A stretch of DNA of 64,000 nt, from NCBI GenBank assembly GCA_963383645.1, contig OY726563.1:42364331-42428330 (forward strand). The letters are read 5' to 3'. Made by a program: the position numbers and the translations under genes. Below the pieces are notes generated by a model, which was not told the origin of the DNA, searched no databases, and saw only the letters and a program-made list of their open reading frames with translations. Origin of the DNA: Muscardinus avellanarius (lineage: Eukaryota; Chordata; Mammalia; Rodentia; Gliridae). The first letter of the stretch is position 1, and every line of letters starts with the position of its first letter. Shown piece after piece: positions 46,724-57,632 of this stretch.

Positions 46724-46910
46724 CTGGGCGTGGTGGCTCACGCTTGTAATCCCCGCGCTTGGGAGGCAGAGACAGGAGGATCGCGCAGGTTCGAAGCCAG
46801 CTGCGCACACTGGCTTAAGAGACCCTCTTTCCAAATAAAAATGTAAAAATAGGTCTGGGAGTGTAGCCCAGAGGTAGCAGGGCTTCCAGGAACCCCAGTA
46901 CCACCAAAAA
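46724..46910 (+). mobile_element. B1-dID SINE, subtype A
   Basis: Perfect 19-base target duplication AAAAATTATCCTATATATG (46705-46723 / 46911-46929), so recent. Confidence 0.96.
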
Positions 46911-47084
46911 AAAAATTATCCTATATATGAATATACTCTCTTATATCTTACTATTAATATTATAATTGTGAAAAATTATAGGACTTGTGACATACAATAG
47001 TATTAACACCATGAACCATTACAATGTTTAAATTAAAAATTTTAAAAAATGTATGTGGTTGGCATGTTAGATAAAATGGTTCTT

Positions 47085-47190
47085 TTATTTTTTATTAAAA
47101 TTTTATTGATGCATCATAATTGTACATGCTATCAAGATTCATAGTTATACATTCACATATGCATATAATATTATTTGATGTGTTAAAAGG
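47085..47190 (-). mobile_element. L1 3' UTR fragment
   Basis: TTTTATTGATGCATCATAAT onward. Confidence 0.75.
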
Positions 47191-47213
47191 ATTCTTTAAA
47201 AATTATATTTAAT

Positions 47214-47393
47214 GCCGGGCGTGGTGGCACATGCTTGTAGTCCCCGCGCTTGGGAGGCAGAAACAGGAGGATCGTGTAAGTTTGAAGCCAGCATTCGCTG
47301 GCTTAAAAGAACCCTGTTTACAAATAAAAAATATAAAATATGTCTGGGAGTGTAGACCGAGAAGGGTTCCACCCCCAGTACCACCAAGAAAAC
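47214..47393 (+). mobile_element. B1-dID SINE, subtype A
   Basis: Target duplication TTATATTTAAT (47203-47213 / 47394-47404). Confidence 0.93.
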
Positions 47394-47577
47394 TTATATT
47401 TAATAATTTGTCTTTCTATAGTAAAAGATTGAAAAGGAACTGTACAGCCCTAGACTGGTGATAAATGCCTTTGCAGAGGTGAAATCAGTGTTGGAGGAGA
47501 GCAGCAAAGTAAATATCAAAGATCTTCCTCCTTCATTGCACCTCTGTTTTATGATTTTTCCACAGAAGCAAGTCTTT

Positions 47578-47757
47578 TTTGTGGTACTAGGGATTGAACC
47601 CAGGAGCATTCTACCTCCAAGCTAGATCCCAAGTCCTTTTTATTTTTTGTTATGAGAAAAGGTCTTGCTAAGTTGCTAAGGCTGGCCTCATACCTGCAAT
47701 CCTCTTGTCCTAAACGACCAAGCAGTGGGATTACAGCCTTGAGCCACCAGACCCAGA
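47578..47757 (-). mobile_element. B1-dID SINE
   Basis: Complete. Confidence 0.88.
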
Positions 47758-48183
47758 TCTAGAATCATTTTTTTAAAACTAAGAAAAGCATATGGGCTCT
47801 TTTTTAAAAGAATAAAAGGAAAAACTTCTTATAGCCTTATTGTTTACTGAAACATACAGGATAAACTCCTTATGATTGTAGCTTTTGTACAGCCAAAAAA
47901 CCCAAGAAAATTTATGTACTCCAATGAAACCACAAGATGAACAAAATTCAGTTTAAGGACATTCATTAATTTGATAGCTAATAGATGGTACATAGGACCA
48001 CGGCAAAGGTTCATTTGAATTTGGCAAGAGAAGTTACCCACTTCTCTTCAAAGTACTGTGAAACTCTCTCAGAGCAGCCTGCCAAAGTCATTTGCCTTTA
48101 ACGTGTTGCCTGGTATCATTTTAATTAGGGAATCATGATTTCTAGTTTGTGTAAGGGCCACAATGAAGAGCTTATTTAAATAG
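47758..48183. other. unique intron
   Basis: Nothing recognised. Confidence 0.45.
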
Positions 48184-48194
48184 TTAGGTGCCCA

Positions 48195-48580
48195 GCCGGG
48201 CATGGTGGCGCACACTTGTAATCCCCACGCTTGGGAGGTAGAGATAGGAGGATCACGCAGGTTTGAAGCCAGCCTCGCTGGCTTAAGAGATCCTGTTTCC
48301 AAATAAAAATAATATAAAATAGGTCTGGGAGTGTATCCCGGAGGTTGAAGGGCGTCCAGGAACCCCAGTACCACCAGAAAAAATAAGTAAATGCCGGGCG
48401 TGGTGGCGCATGCTTGTAATCCCCTCGCTTGGGAGGCAAAGACAGGAGGATCGCGCAGGTTCGAAGCCAGCCACGTGCGCTGGCTTAGGAGACCCTGTTT
48501 CCAAATGAAAATGTAAAAATAGGTCTGGGAGTGTAGCCCGGAGGTAGAAGGGCTTCCAGGAACCCCAGTACCACCAAAAA

Positions 48581-48623
<43 letters not shown>

Positions 48624-48627
48624 AAAT
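48195..48627 (+). mobile_element. two head-to-tail subtype A SINEs
   Basis: Copies 48195-48381 and 48393-48577, then (AAAT)n to 48624. One duplication, TTAGGTGCCCA (48184-48194 / 48628-48638), brackets both. Confidence 0.93.
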
Positions 48628-48718
48628 TTAGGTGCCCAACCCCAGCAACTGTCAGAATCATTTCTTCAGGCCCCAGTAGGAGTAGTCTCCTCCCTTGCTT
48701 CTTCCCCTCCCCTTTCCT

Positions 48719-48772
48719 CCCTTCCTTCCTTCCTTCCTTTCTTGCTTCCTTCTTTCCTTCCTTCTCTCTTTC
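48719..48772. repeat. (CCTT)n
   Basis: SINE tail. Confidence 0.9.
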
Positions 48773-48778
48773 TATATT

Positions 48779-48957
48779 TTGGTACTGGGGATTGAACCCA
48801 GTGGCATTCTACCTCTGAGCTACATCCTCAGCCCTTTTTATTATTTTTTATTTTGAAACAAGGTCTCACTAAGTTTTTGAGACTGGCACAAACTTGTGAT
48901 CCTCTTGTCTCAACCTCCTGAGTACTGTGATTACAGGTATGCACCACTATGCCTGGC
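48779..48957 (-). mobile_element. B1-dID SINE
   Basis: Complete. Confidence 0.89.
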
Positions 48958-49004
48958 TTTTTTTTTTCTCTCTAATGATTTCTGCTTGGATTCTCGATTT
49001 TCGT

Positions 49005-49380
49005 TTAAAAGTTTTATTTTATTGGTACATTATAATTATACATCATAATGAGGTATAGTGTGATAACATACATGCACAAAACATTTGGTGAGCTTCCCTC
49101 CAATTGCACTATACTCCCTCCCCTTCTCCATACAAGTCATTGAGATTGGTATTGATAATTTCATATATGTACATGAAATGAATTACATGAGGCATATTAC
49201 ATGAAACATGTAAACTGTTACCTTCATTATATCTCTATCTCCCCTCTTCACTAATCCTCTTCCATCACTCCACTGGAATCTCTACTCCTTTAAAGGTCTC
49301 TTTTGTTACCTAATTCCTCTTTAGCTACCACATGTGAAATAAAAACTCTTATACACTGTTGATGGAACTGCAAATTTAAA
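49005..49380 (-). mobile_element. L1 3' end, possibly with short 5' inversion
   Basis: Minus-strand 3' UTR to about 49345; then CTCTTATACACTGTTGATGG reads as plus-strand ORF2. Confidence 0.75.
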
Positions 49381-49491
49381 ATTTGATTGTTAAACTGACC
49401 TTGTTTTCTCCTGAGTTCATGATTTCCTCCTCTCAGAGCCAAGAAAATCTCCTGAGCAGTCAGGTAGAATGCACTTTTCTTTTCTTTCTCA

Positions 49492-49566
49492 GTGCTGGGA
49501 ATAGAACCCAAGCCTTGGTGAATCCCAGACAAACACTGTACCACTGAGTTCCACCCACAGCCCTCG
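49492..49566 (-). mobile_element. single ID-type SINE
   Basis: GACAAACACTGTACCACTGA. Confidence 0.78.
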
Positions 49567-50299
49567 AATTTTATTCTTAGCATTTCTCTGGTTCTAAATG
49601 GTTTTTGCACAAACACCTGAAATCCAGGACATCACGTTGCCACTGGTACAGGTTTTGAGGAAATATCTTCTTAATCCTTGGAATTGTGAAAATTACGCCG
49701 AGTTTCTTTATCACAACTCAAAAGGGCGATCTCTGTAAGACATTCTATGTTTGTCATAAGATTTCTGGAGCACACACATCCCATTTCTGTCTATCATATC
49801 ATATGGATTTGTCAGGCAGCCTTTAGAACTGCCTTTATTATTTCTGCTTTCAGAGTTCAGTTTGTCATCTGTTGCATATTCAACATGTTATTCAAATTGT
49901 GAGAGTCACCTGTGCTATGACAAGGGCACATTTCTCAAAGTAATAGCTACATCTGAGGTAAATGATACCAATTACTAATCAGAACCCAAAGTGTATTTCT
50001 CACATAGTCCATGTGGATTTTTTTTAGCATTAACTGTTCATTCTCAGAAAAGAAACAATATCACAAGGAAAAATGTAACCTCATCTATTTTCAGCACTGA
50101 AATTGGAAACTTAAAGTCATAAGTCATAATGCATTTTAAAACTCCTTTTGAATTTTTCATGATTTGTTGTTATTTGTGACGTGACAGTAGAGGAAGATAA
50201 GGTAGCTAAATCAACTATTTTGTGAATAAGAAAATAGTGGTACAGAGATGGAGGAAGTACCAGTGACAAAGCAATCAGAGTGTTCTGAAAATGTGAGTC
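49567..50299. other. unique intron block
   Basis: About 730 bases without repeats. Confidence 0.5.
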
Positions 50300-50502
50300 A
50301 GAGCTGGGCATGGTGGCACACATCTGTAATCCTAGTACTTGGGAGACTGAGATAGGAGAAATGCAGGTTCACGGCCAGCCTCAACAACTTAGAGAGGCCC
50401 TCCACAACTTAATGAGATCCTTTGTCAAAATAAAAGAACAAAATAGGGCTGGGGCTGTAGCTTGGAGGTAGAATATCCTAGATTTATTCCTCAGTACCAC
50501 AA
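50300..50502 (+). mobile_element. B1-dID SINE
   Basis: (AATC)n tail to 50522. Confidence 0.9.
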
Positions 50503-50523
50503 TCAATCAATCAGTTAATCAAT

Positions 50524-50630
50524 GTGAGGCAGGCATAGTGGCACACACTTATAATCCCTGTACTTAGAAGGCTGAGACAGGAGGATCACAGGTTTGAAAA
50601 TAGCCTCAGCAATTTAGTGAAACCTTGTTT

Positions 50631-50665
<35 letters not shown>

Positions 50666-50965
50666 TTTTGCGGGTCTGGGGATGGAACCCAGGGACATTC
50701 GACCTCCGAGCTACACCCCCTGCCCTAATTTTTATTCTTTTATTTTGAAACAAGGTCTCACTGAGTTGCAAAGGGCCTCACTAAGTAGCTGAGGCTGTCT
50801 GTGAACCGCGATCCTCCGGTCTCAGCCTCCCAAATGCTGGGATTACAAGCGTGCACCACCACACCTGGGTAGTGAGACCTTGTTTTAAAATAAAAAAATA
50901 AAAAGAGCTGATGGTTCAGCTCAGGGGTGGAATGCCCTAGGGTTCAATCCCCAGTACCCATACCC
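50524..50965 (+). mobile_element. B1-dID SINE split by subtype C copy
   Basis: Parts 50524-50631 and 50871-50965. Confidence 0.89.
50632..50870 (-). mobile_element. B1-dID SINE, subtype C, with (TTTA)n
   Basis: AGTGA(A/G)ACCTTGTTTT duplication at 50616-50631 / 50871-50886. Confidence 0.93.
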
Positions 50966-50976
50966 AAATGTGAACA

Positions 50977-51385
50977 CTGAGCCAAGTGTGGTGGCCTGTG
51001 CCTATAACCCCAGTACTTGGGAGGCTGAGGCAGGAGGATCACAGATTCGAGACCAGTGTGGAGCTACTTAGCAAGACCCTATTTCCAAGGGGCTGGGTGT
51101 GGTGGTGTACGCTTGTAATCCCAGCATTCGGAAGGCAAAGACCAGACCAGAGGATCACGGTTGGTGGACAGCCTCAGCTACTTAAAGCAGCCCTTCACAA
51201 TTCAGTGAGACCCTGTTTTAAAAATAAAAATACTAAATAACAGGGCTAGGGGTATAGCTCAGAGTTACAATGCCCCTAGGTTCCATCCCCAGTAAAGCAA
51301 AAAAGACCCTATTTCCAAATAAAATTAGGAAGGTCTTGAATTGTGTTTCAATGGTAGAATGCACCTGTATTCCATCCCCCAGCAC

Positions 51386-51386
<1 letters not shown>
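50977..51386 (+). mobile_element. B1-dID SINE split by same-strand SINE
   Basis: Parts 50977-51088 and 51303-51386; (CA)n 51387-51428. Confidence 0.88.
51089..51302 (+). mobile_element. B1-dID SINE
   Basis: Perfect target duplication AAGACCCTATTTCCAA (51073-51088 / 51303-51318). Confidence 0.94.
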
Positions 51387-51430
<44 letters not shown>

Positions 51431-51499
51431 AATGTGGACCCATGAAGGGTTAAATTGACAAGGCTAGTACTAAAAAATAAAGTTCTGGATTCTTTTTTC

Positions 51500-51703
51500 T
51501 TTTTGTGGTACTGGGGATTTAAATCCAGGGGTGCTCTACAACTGAACTACGCTCTCTGCCCTATTTTGCTTTTGGTTTTTGTTTTTAAATTTTGAGACAA
51601 GATCTTGCTAAGCTCTTGAGGTCAGGCTGGCCTCAAACTTGTGATCCTCTTGCCTTAGCCTCCGTAGTAATTGGGATTACAGTTGTATACTATCTCACCC
51701 AGG
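51500..51703 (-). mobile_element. B1-dID SINE
   Basis: Diverged. Confidence 0.86.
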
Positions 51704-52112
51704 TTTTCCTCATCTTCTGATAGCCTCTGATAGTGTCCTGCAGATTTCTTAAAATGAAAGAGCTGCATCACTGATGTCACTTAGTATATGTGATCAATGT
51801 ACAATTAGGAGTATATGGGATTATGTCTCAGAATTTGCTTCAGCTGAATCACAGCCTTATGACATAAACCTCAAGTGGTACTTTCTTCACTCAAATATGC
51901 CGGTGTTTATTTTTTATAAGACAAAGTGATTTCTGGTAGTGCAGTGACTGTCCTTAGGATAGTAGATTTTCAGGAAAGAAAGAAATCCTTATAATGAACA
52001 GAACAGGTTGACACTCTAAGAAATTAGCAGCTAAATAGGGAATCCCTGCATAAGGTACTTGTGAGCAATATAGTACTGTGATGAAAGTGGAGTTCACTAT
52101 GTCTCAAAGTTC
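51704..52112. other. unique intron
   Basis: Nothing recognised. Confidence 0.45.
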
Positions 52113-52292
52113 TTAGTGCATGCCTATCATCCCTGAACTTGGGAGGCTGAGACACAAGGACTGCAGGTTCAAGACCAGCCCTAGCAAGTTAGCAAGACTC
52201 TCAACAACCTGGTGCAACCCTGTTCGAAAAATAATTAAAGGGCTAGGGGCATAGCTCAGAGGGATAATGCCCCTGGATTCAATCCCCAGTAT
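52113..52292 (+). mobile_element. B1-dID SINE
   Basis: 5' head shortened; (CA)n follows. Confidence 0.87.
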
Positions 52293-52309
52293 ATACGTAC
52301 ATACACGTG

Positions 52310-52310
52310 C

Positions 52311-52356
<46 letters not shown>
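52310..52356. repeat. (CA)n upstream of exon C
   Basis: About 23 units, 159 bases before the acceptor. Confidence 0.97.
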
Positions 52357-52358
<2 letters not shown>

Positions 52359-52514
52359 TTCTTGATGAAATTGTTTTAGCTAAAGATTGTGAGAAGTAAC
52401 TTTCAATTGGTCTCTCTTCCCAGATCATTCGTCGTTGTATTTCTTTACTAGGAAACTTTGAAGTGAAGGGAGGGTATGTGTAAAGTATATTGATGTTTTC
52501 TCATTTCCCCCTAG

Positions 52515-52682
<168 letters not shown>

Positions 52683-52744
52683 TGAACAAGATTGAGGTCT
52701 CTGTTTTCCCACCTGAAATGCATTGCTAGGCATTTCAGCAATTT

Positions 52745-52960
52745 TTTTATTTTTTATTTTTTATTTTTTTAATTTTAATTTTAATTTTTATATTTTTATT
52801 GGTGCACTGTATTCATACATCATAGTAGGATACATACTTTTGTAGACATACATGCACACTTTTCCCAGTCAGCCCCCACCCAATCCCCACCCCATTCTCT
52901 CCCTATCCCTCCCTCCCATGCTTGGCTTAGTAGTTGACATCTAGTATTATGGCAATTTAT
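52745..52960 (-). mobile_element. L1 3' UTR and poly(A)
   Basis: T-rich tail, then TATTGGTGCACTGTATTCAT and CCCACCCAATCCCC. Confidence 0.85.
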
Positions 52961-53149
52961 CTAAAATTAAAAATGATAATCTCACATAACAGTTTCATTT
53001 GTCTGATACCAAGCTTTTGATGACTTAAAGATAACATTTCAATATTTCTTTTTGCTTTCTTTCTTACCAGAGAATATTTTTTTCTATTTTTTAGGTGAAA
53101 CTATCATATATTTATATATTTATTTTTCAGAAAAAAATCTATCCTAATA

Positions 53150-53825
53150 TGGAATATGGACTCTAGGTACCCACAACGATCTTGAAAAAGAACAAAGCTA
53201 GAAGATATATATTTTCTGATTTCAAACCATATAAAGCTACAATAATTGAAACAGTGTAGTACTATTCTAAAGGCAGATATATAAACCATTGGAGTTAAAT
53301 AAAAGCCTAGAGCTAAATTCTTCCCTATATTGTCGTTATTTTTGACAAGGTTTCCACGAACATTTGGTGGTGGAAATATTAATCTTTTAACTAAATATTG
53401 TTAAAAAATAATAATTACATGGAAAAGAATAAAATTGGACCCTTACCTAATCCCATATACAAATATTAACTCAAAATAGATAATAGACCTAAATATAAAT
53501 CTTAAGACTATAAACTTTTAGGAGAAAATCTGGGTCCTAAAACCTCACAACATTGAAATTGGCAGTGATTTCTTGGTTATGATTTCAATGGCACAGGCAA
53601 CAGAGGAGTATACAAGCTCCCTAAAAAATAAAAAAGTTATTGTATATCCAAAGACAATGTAAACAGAGTTAACAGTTACTAATAGAATGGGAGAAAATAT
53701 TTCCAAATGCTATATCTGAAGGTATATTAATATTCCAACTAGAAGTCCTAGAAATTAACAACAATAAAGGCAAACAATACCCTTTAGAGATAGGTAAAAG
53801 ACTAACATAAATAATGAATCTCCAC
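53150..53825 (+). mobile_element. old L1M ORF2 fragment
   Basis: ATTGGACCCTTACCTAATCC and GGCAGTGATTTCTTGGTTAT follow L1M ORF2; frames are broken. Confidence 0.85.
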
Positions 53826-53870
53826 AGATAACCAATCTTAGTTGTCTGTTGGATGGAAAATCTTGTTTCT

Positions 53871-54603
53871 CTAGTTCTGGAATGTGTTACCTATTTCTTC
53901 TTTGTTGTTAATCTCTTTGAGTATTTTCTCTAGTGCTGGTTTTGAAGACATAAATTCCTTCAGTTTCTGTTTGTCATGGAAGCTTCTTATTTCTCCATCT
54001 AATTTGATAGAAAGTTTTGCTGGGTAGGAAATTTTTGGCTGGAAGTTGTTTTCTTTCAGAGTTTGGAATATGTTACTCCAAGCCCTTCTGGCTCTCATAA
54101 CTTGGTTTGGGAAGTCTGGAGTGATTCTAATTGGTTTGCCTCTGAATGTCACTTGGTCCTTTGCTTTTGTTGCCTTTAAGATTCTCTGCTTGGCTTCCAC
54201 ATTGGTCATTTTGACAATTATGTGGCGTGGGGATCCTCTTCTCCGATCCTGTCTAAAGGGAGTTCTATAAGTTTCCTGGACCTGTGTATCGACCTCTTGC
54301 TCTATGTCTGGAAAATTTTCTGCTATTACTTCCTTGAAGAGATTGTTGATCCCTTTGGTTTCACTTTCTTTTCCCTCCTCTATTCCAATTATTCTTAGGT
54401 TAGCTCTCTTAAAATGGGCCCATATTTCTTCAATATCAGATTCCTGCTGTCGGATATTTTTTTCTAGATTAGAAACTATGCATTCATTTTTGGATTGCTC
54501 ATCTTCTAAGAGCGAGATTCTGTTCTCCATGTGTTCTAATCGGTTGTTTGTGCTTTGAATTGAGGCCTTTACTTCATTAATTGCAACCTTTATCTCTTTT
54601 TAG
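53871..54603 (-). pseudogene. L1 ORF1 (nucleic-acid chaperone), interrupted
   Basis: A 219-codon open stretch (ATG 54530 to stop 53871) covers the end of the coiled coil (NLEKNIRQQESDIEEIW), the RRM-like domain (KRANLRIIGIEEG) and the C-terminal domain (RGSPRHIIVKM). It binds L1 RNA as a trimer in active elements. An in-frame TAA about 70 bases upstream of this ATG, and further upstream damage, cut off the N-terminal part (full family proteins are about 330-370 residues). ORF2 does not follow. Confidence 0.9.
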
Positions 54604-55548
54604 CTCTCTCTGAATTCTTTTCGAAGCACCTCTATTATTTCTACAGTTATTTACCTGATTTGATCTTCTAGAAATCTCTGATTTTCAGTTTTATCGGGTT
54701 CTGATGTTGTGGGGTTGTGGGCATTTATTGCTTCAGTATTATTCCTCTTTCCCATGACTTCGGATGTTTGTGCCTTCTCTGGGTTCTTCCCTTGGGTCAC
54801 TATGACTTCACTTAAGGTGTTCTGGATCTCGAATCAGTAGTATCTCAGACCCCACTACTCCTTTACTGGGTTTTATCACAGAGTCTCCGACCCATGGAGT
54901 CTATAGAGGCTGCTTTAAACTATGGGGGGGTGCCAGGTTGCACGTTCTCCTATGGTGTGATATCTCTGCCACCGCCCCTCCCCCACTGGGTCAAGACCCA
55001 GGGAGTACAGTACTGGGATTTCTCCTCTGTGGCCCGCAGTTTGACTCACTGTTCTTGAGTACGCAGATGTAGCTGTACTGGCCTCGCTGAATTCGGTGCT
55101 GCTGCCGCTGGTGGCAATATGGCGCAGCTGCTACGCCCTCGGCTGTGGGGCTGGTGTTTTTCTTCTTGGTTTTGATTTCCACTCTGAATCCCTGCAGCGT
55201 GTGCTGAGCTCGGCCACTGGGAGCTTTAGATGCTCTCTGCACAGAGAAATCCCGCCTGGCTATTCCGCAGTGGCTCACCTCAGCTTGCTGTAGCCGTCCC
55301 GTGGATTCGCTGGTGCCGCCGGCAGTATGGCGCTGCTGCCGCGTCTGCCGCATCCTCGGGCGTGAGGCCGGTTATCTCCTCTGTGGCTCTGTTCTCAGTC
55401 TGCTTTCTCTCTGGAGCCTGGTGATGTTTTGTTTCACTGGTGATGGTGTTTTCTGGCTATGAAAGGCGCTGATTTTGTGGTAATGGAGATTTGTTGTTAG
55501 CGGGGCTCTTAAGCCCTGCTTTTCTCGGTCACTATCTTCCCGGAAGTC
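54604..55548 (-). mobile_element. L1 5' UTR and damaged ORF1 start
   Basis: GC-rich, CpG-containing 5' UTR from about 55548; it probably held the L1 promoter. The damaged ORF1 start is near 54757. Confidence 0.75.
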
Positions 55549-55750
55549 TTTTATTTTTTTTAATTTATTTTTATTGGTGCATTGTAATCATACATCACAT
55601 TGGAATACAAGACTTAAGAGGATATACAAGCACACATCATCCAATTAGCCTTCATCCATTCCCCATCCCATTCCCTCCCCCTCCCTCGATCCCATGCTTG
55701 TTTGGTGATTAACTTTGATACATTTGTTTATGTACCTCCTGTGTTTTAAA
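55549..55750 (-). mobile_element. second L1 3' UTR
   Basis: TATTGGTGCATTGTAATCAT, then CCCATCCCATTCCCTCCCCC, directly abutting the L1 5' UTR. Confidence 0.85.
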
Positions 55751-55939
55751 GAGGCTCCACCCTCTAATTGGGTAGCCAGGCCACTACTGGGGCCATCAAG
55801 AGTGGGATCGGTATTTGCAACGCAGCATGCACAGAGAAATATCGCAGAAAATAAAAACCAGATGCTTCCCCTAATCAGCAAAAACTAGGAGGAAAGGGGC
55901 AACAGGAAGAGTTCGAGCTATGGAAAGGGCCCTATAGCA
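55751..55939. other. unassigned 5' piece of composite insertion
   Basis: Lies between the L1 3' UTR and the right-hand duplication; family not recognised. Confidence 0.4.
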
Positions 55940-55955
55940 AAGCATTTCAGCAATT

Positions 55956-56040
55956 TTAGAAAGGTCGATGTCCCCATCTGTAAAGGAGTACTAATACCTG
56001 CGTCACCTACCTTAAATAAAAGGGAACATGCATTTAAACA
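55956..56040 (+). repeat. MIR fragment
   Basis: CCCCATCTGTAAAGGAGTAC resembles MIR. Confidence 0.55.
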
Positions 56041-56367
56041 CCCTATACTATGAGATACCATATCCATTTAAAGGTAATGTTAGTCCTGCATTTCAGCCCC
56101 TGTCTTGAGGAGGAAACCTTTTGTTGGAGATAATAAATTTTTTTTGAAGCAGGTTTCTTTATTCACTAGTGAAAGCTCTGCAAGCAGTGCTTCAGTCAGG
56201 TCTGAAAACTGATCATTGAACATCCAAGATCTTTTATACATTTGGTCACCTAATATTGGGAGGGGAGGGGTAGGTATGAGATGTGGATAATCGGCTTTTT
56301 AAAAACACATTCTGATTGGAGTTTAGGAGACATGAGGCAGAAGACTTCCTGAGACCCTGAGACCTTC
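56041..56367. other. intron, possible LTR remnant
   Basis: Minus strand has AATAAAGAAACCTGCTTC near 56147-56164, like an LTR polyadenylation region; weak. Confidence 0.25.
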
Positions 56368-56379
56368 GGTAGCTGTTTC

Positions 56380-56618
56380 ATGTGCGCGTGTGCGTGCGTG
56401 CGTGCGTGCGTGTGTGTGTGTCTGGGAATTGAACCCAGGGGCATTCTACCTCCAAACTATACCCCAAACCCTATTTTATTTTATTTTTATTTTGAAGCAA
56501 GGTTTCACTAGGTTTCTGAGAGCCTCACTACTTGCTGAGGCTGTCCTTGAACAAGTGATCCTCCTGTCTCAGCCTCCCAAGTACTGGAAGGACAGGCATG
56601 TGTCACCAGGCCTGACTT
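56380..56618 (-). mobile_element. B1-dID SINE with (GT/GC)n tail
   Basis: Perfect target duplication GGTAGCTGTTTC (56368-56379 / 56619-56630). Confidence 0.94.
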
Positions 56619-56794
56619 GGTAGCTGTTTCTTAAACTTTCTTCTACTCTGATTTGATGGTACAGAAATGCATGTAAGATATGGTTCAGCCTCTCAAAGTG
56701 CTCCCCATTGAATTCTTTCAATGTGGCTAAGGATGGGATGGTTCCACTTTTTCCTATAAACTCCATTAGCCTTCTTCACTATCCCCCCAAATAA

Positions 56795-56933
56795 TCGAGG
56801 TTGATTATTCCTCATCCAAAATGCCTGAGACCAGAAGTATTTTGGATTTCAGGGTTTTTTTCTTAAATTTTGAAGTATTTTCATCGACATAGTATGTATT
56901 TGGGGGAAGTGACCTAAATCTAAAGATTAAATT

Positions 56934-56935
<2 letters not shown>
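56795..56935. mobile_element. ancient DNA transposon fragment
   Basis: ATCCAAAATGCCTGAGACCA and TTTTGGATTTCAGGG match a common old mammalian element, probably Tigger-like. Confidence 0.5.
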
Positions 56936-56936
<1 letters not shown>

Positions 56937-56975
<39 letters not shown>

Positions 56976-57055
56976 TGTGTATTACTGGGGATTGAGCCCA
57001 GGGCCTTGTGCATGCTAAGTATGCACTTTACCACTAAGCTACACCCTTGCACCCA
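56937..57055 (-). mobile_element. single ID-type SINE with (GT)n
   Basis: (GT)n 56937-56973; ID 56983-57055. Confidence 0.85.
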
Positions 57056-57094
57056 TTCAGTTATATATACACACACCTCATGCCATGTCTATAT

Positions 57095-57265
57095 ATAAAG
57101 GCATCACTGCCAATCTCATTAACGTGTATGGGGAGGGAGGAAAGTGGGTTGGGTTGGTATGCAGAGGGAAACACACTAAGTGATGTGTGCATGTATGAAT
57201 ATATCATTTGGAACCTAACTACGATGTACAATTGCAGTGCATCAATAAAAGTATATTAAAAAGAT
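57095..57265 (+). mobile_element. L1 3' UTR fragment
   Basis: TAAGTGATGTGTGCATGTAT and ATCAATAAAAGTATATT. Confidence 0.82.
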
Positions 57266-57397
57266 AAGGCCTAGGAAGATCTGAAATAAAAGTATATCAG
57301 AAAGCTAGAGGAAATGGTATTAGATGGTAGTTCAATAGCCCAGGATCTAGGGGTTTTTTGTTTTTTGTTGTTGTTGTTGTTTTGTTTGTTGCTTTTT

Positions 57398-57464
57398 TTT
57401 TTTGGTGGTACTGAGGATTGAACTCAGGGGCATACCACCTCTGAGCTACATCCCCAGACAATAT

Positions 57465-57503
<39 letters not shown>

Positions 57504-57632
57504 TTTGAAACAGGGGCTCACTAGGTTGCAGAGGGCCTCATGAGGTAGCCAAGGTTGGCTGCAAACCTGCAATCCTCCTTTCCCAGCTTCCCAAGTACTG
57601 AGATTATAAATGCGCACCACTACACCTGGCTG
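57398..57632 (-). mobile_element. B1-dID SINE with internal (TTTA)n
   Basis: The repeat 57463-57506 lies between ID and B1 parts. Confidence 0.89.

Larger units (their letters stand above)
52744..55939 (-). mobile_element. composite L1-bearing insertion
   Basis: GCATTTCAGCAATTTT occurs at both edges (about 52729-52744 and 55940-55955). Inside: an L1 3' UTR (52745-52960), AT-rich sequence, old plus-strand L1M ORF2 (53150-53825), a younger L1 5' UTR plus ORF1 on minus (53845-55548), and another L1 3' UTR (55549-55750) with an unassigned 5' piece (55760-55937). Confidence 0.7.

Noticed and set aside
54991..55353. 120-codon minus frame in GC-rich DNA
   Set aside because: Part of the L1 5' UTR, not a coding exon.
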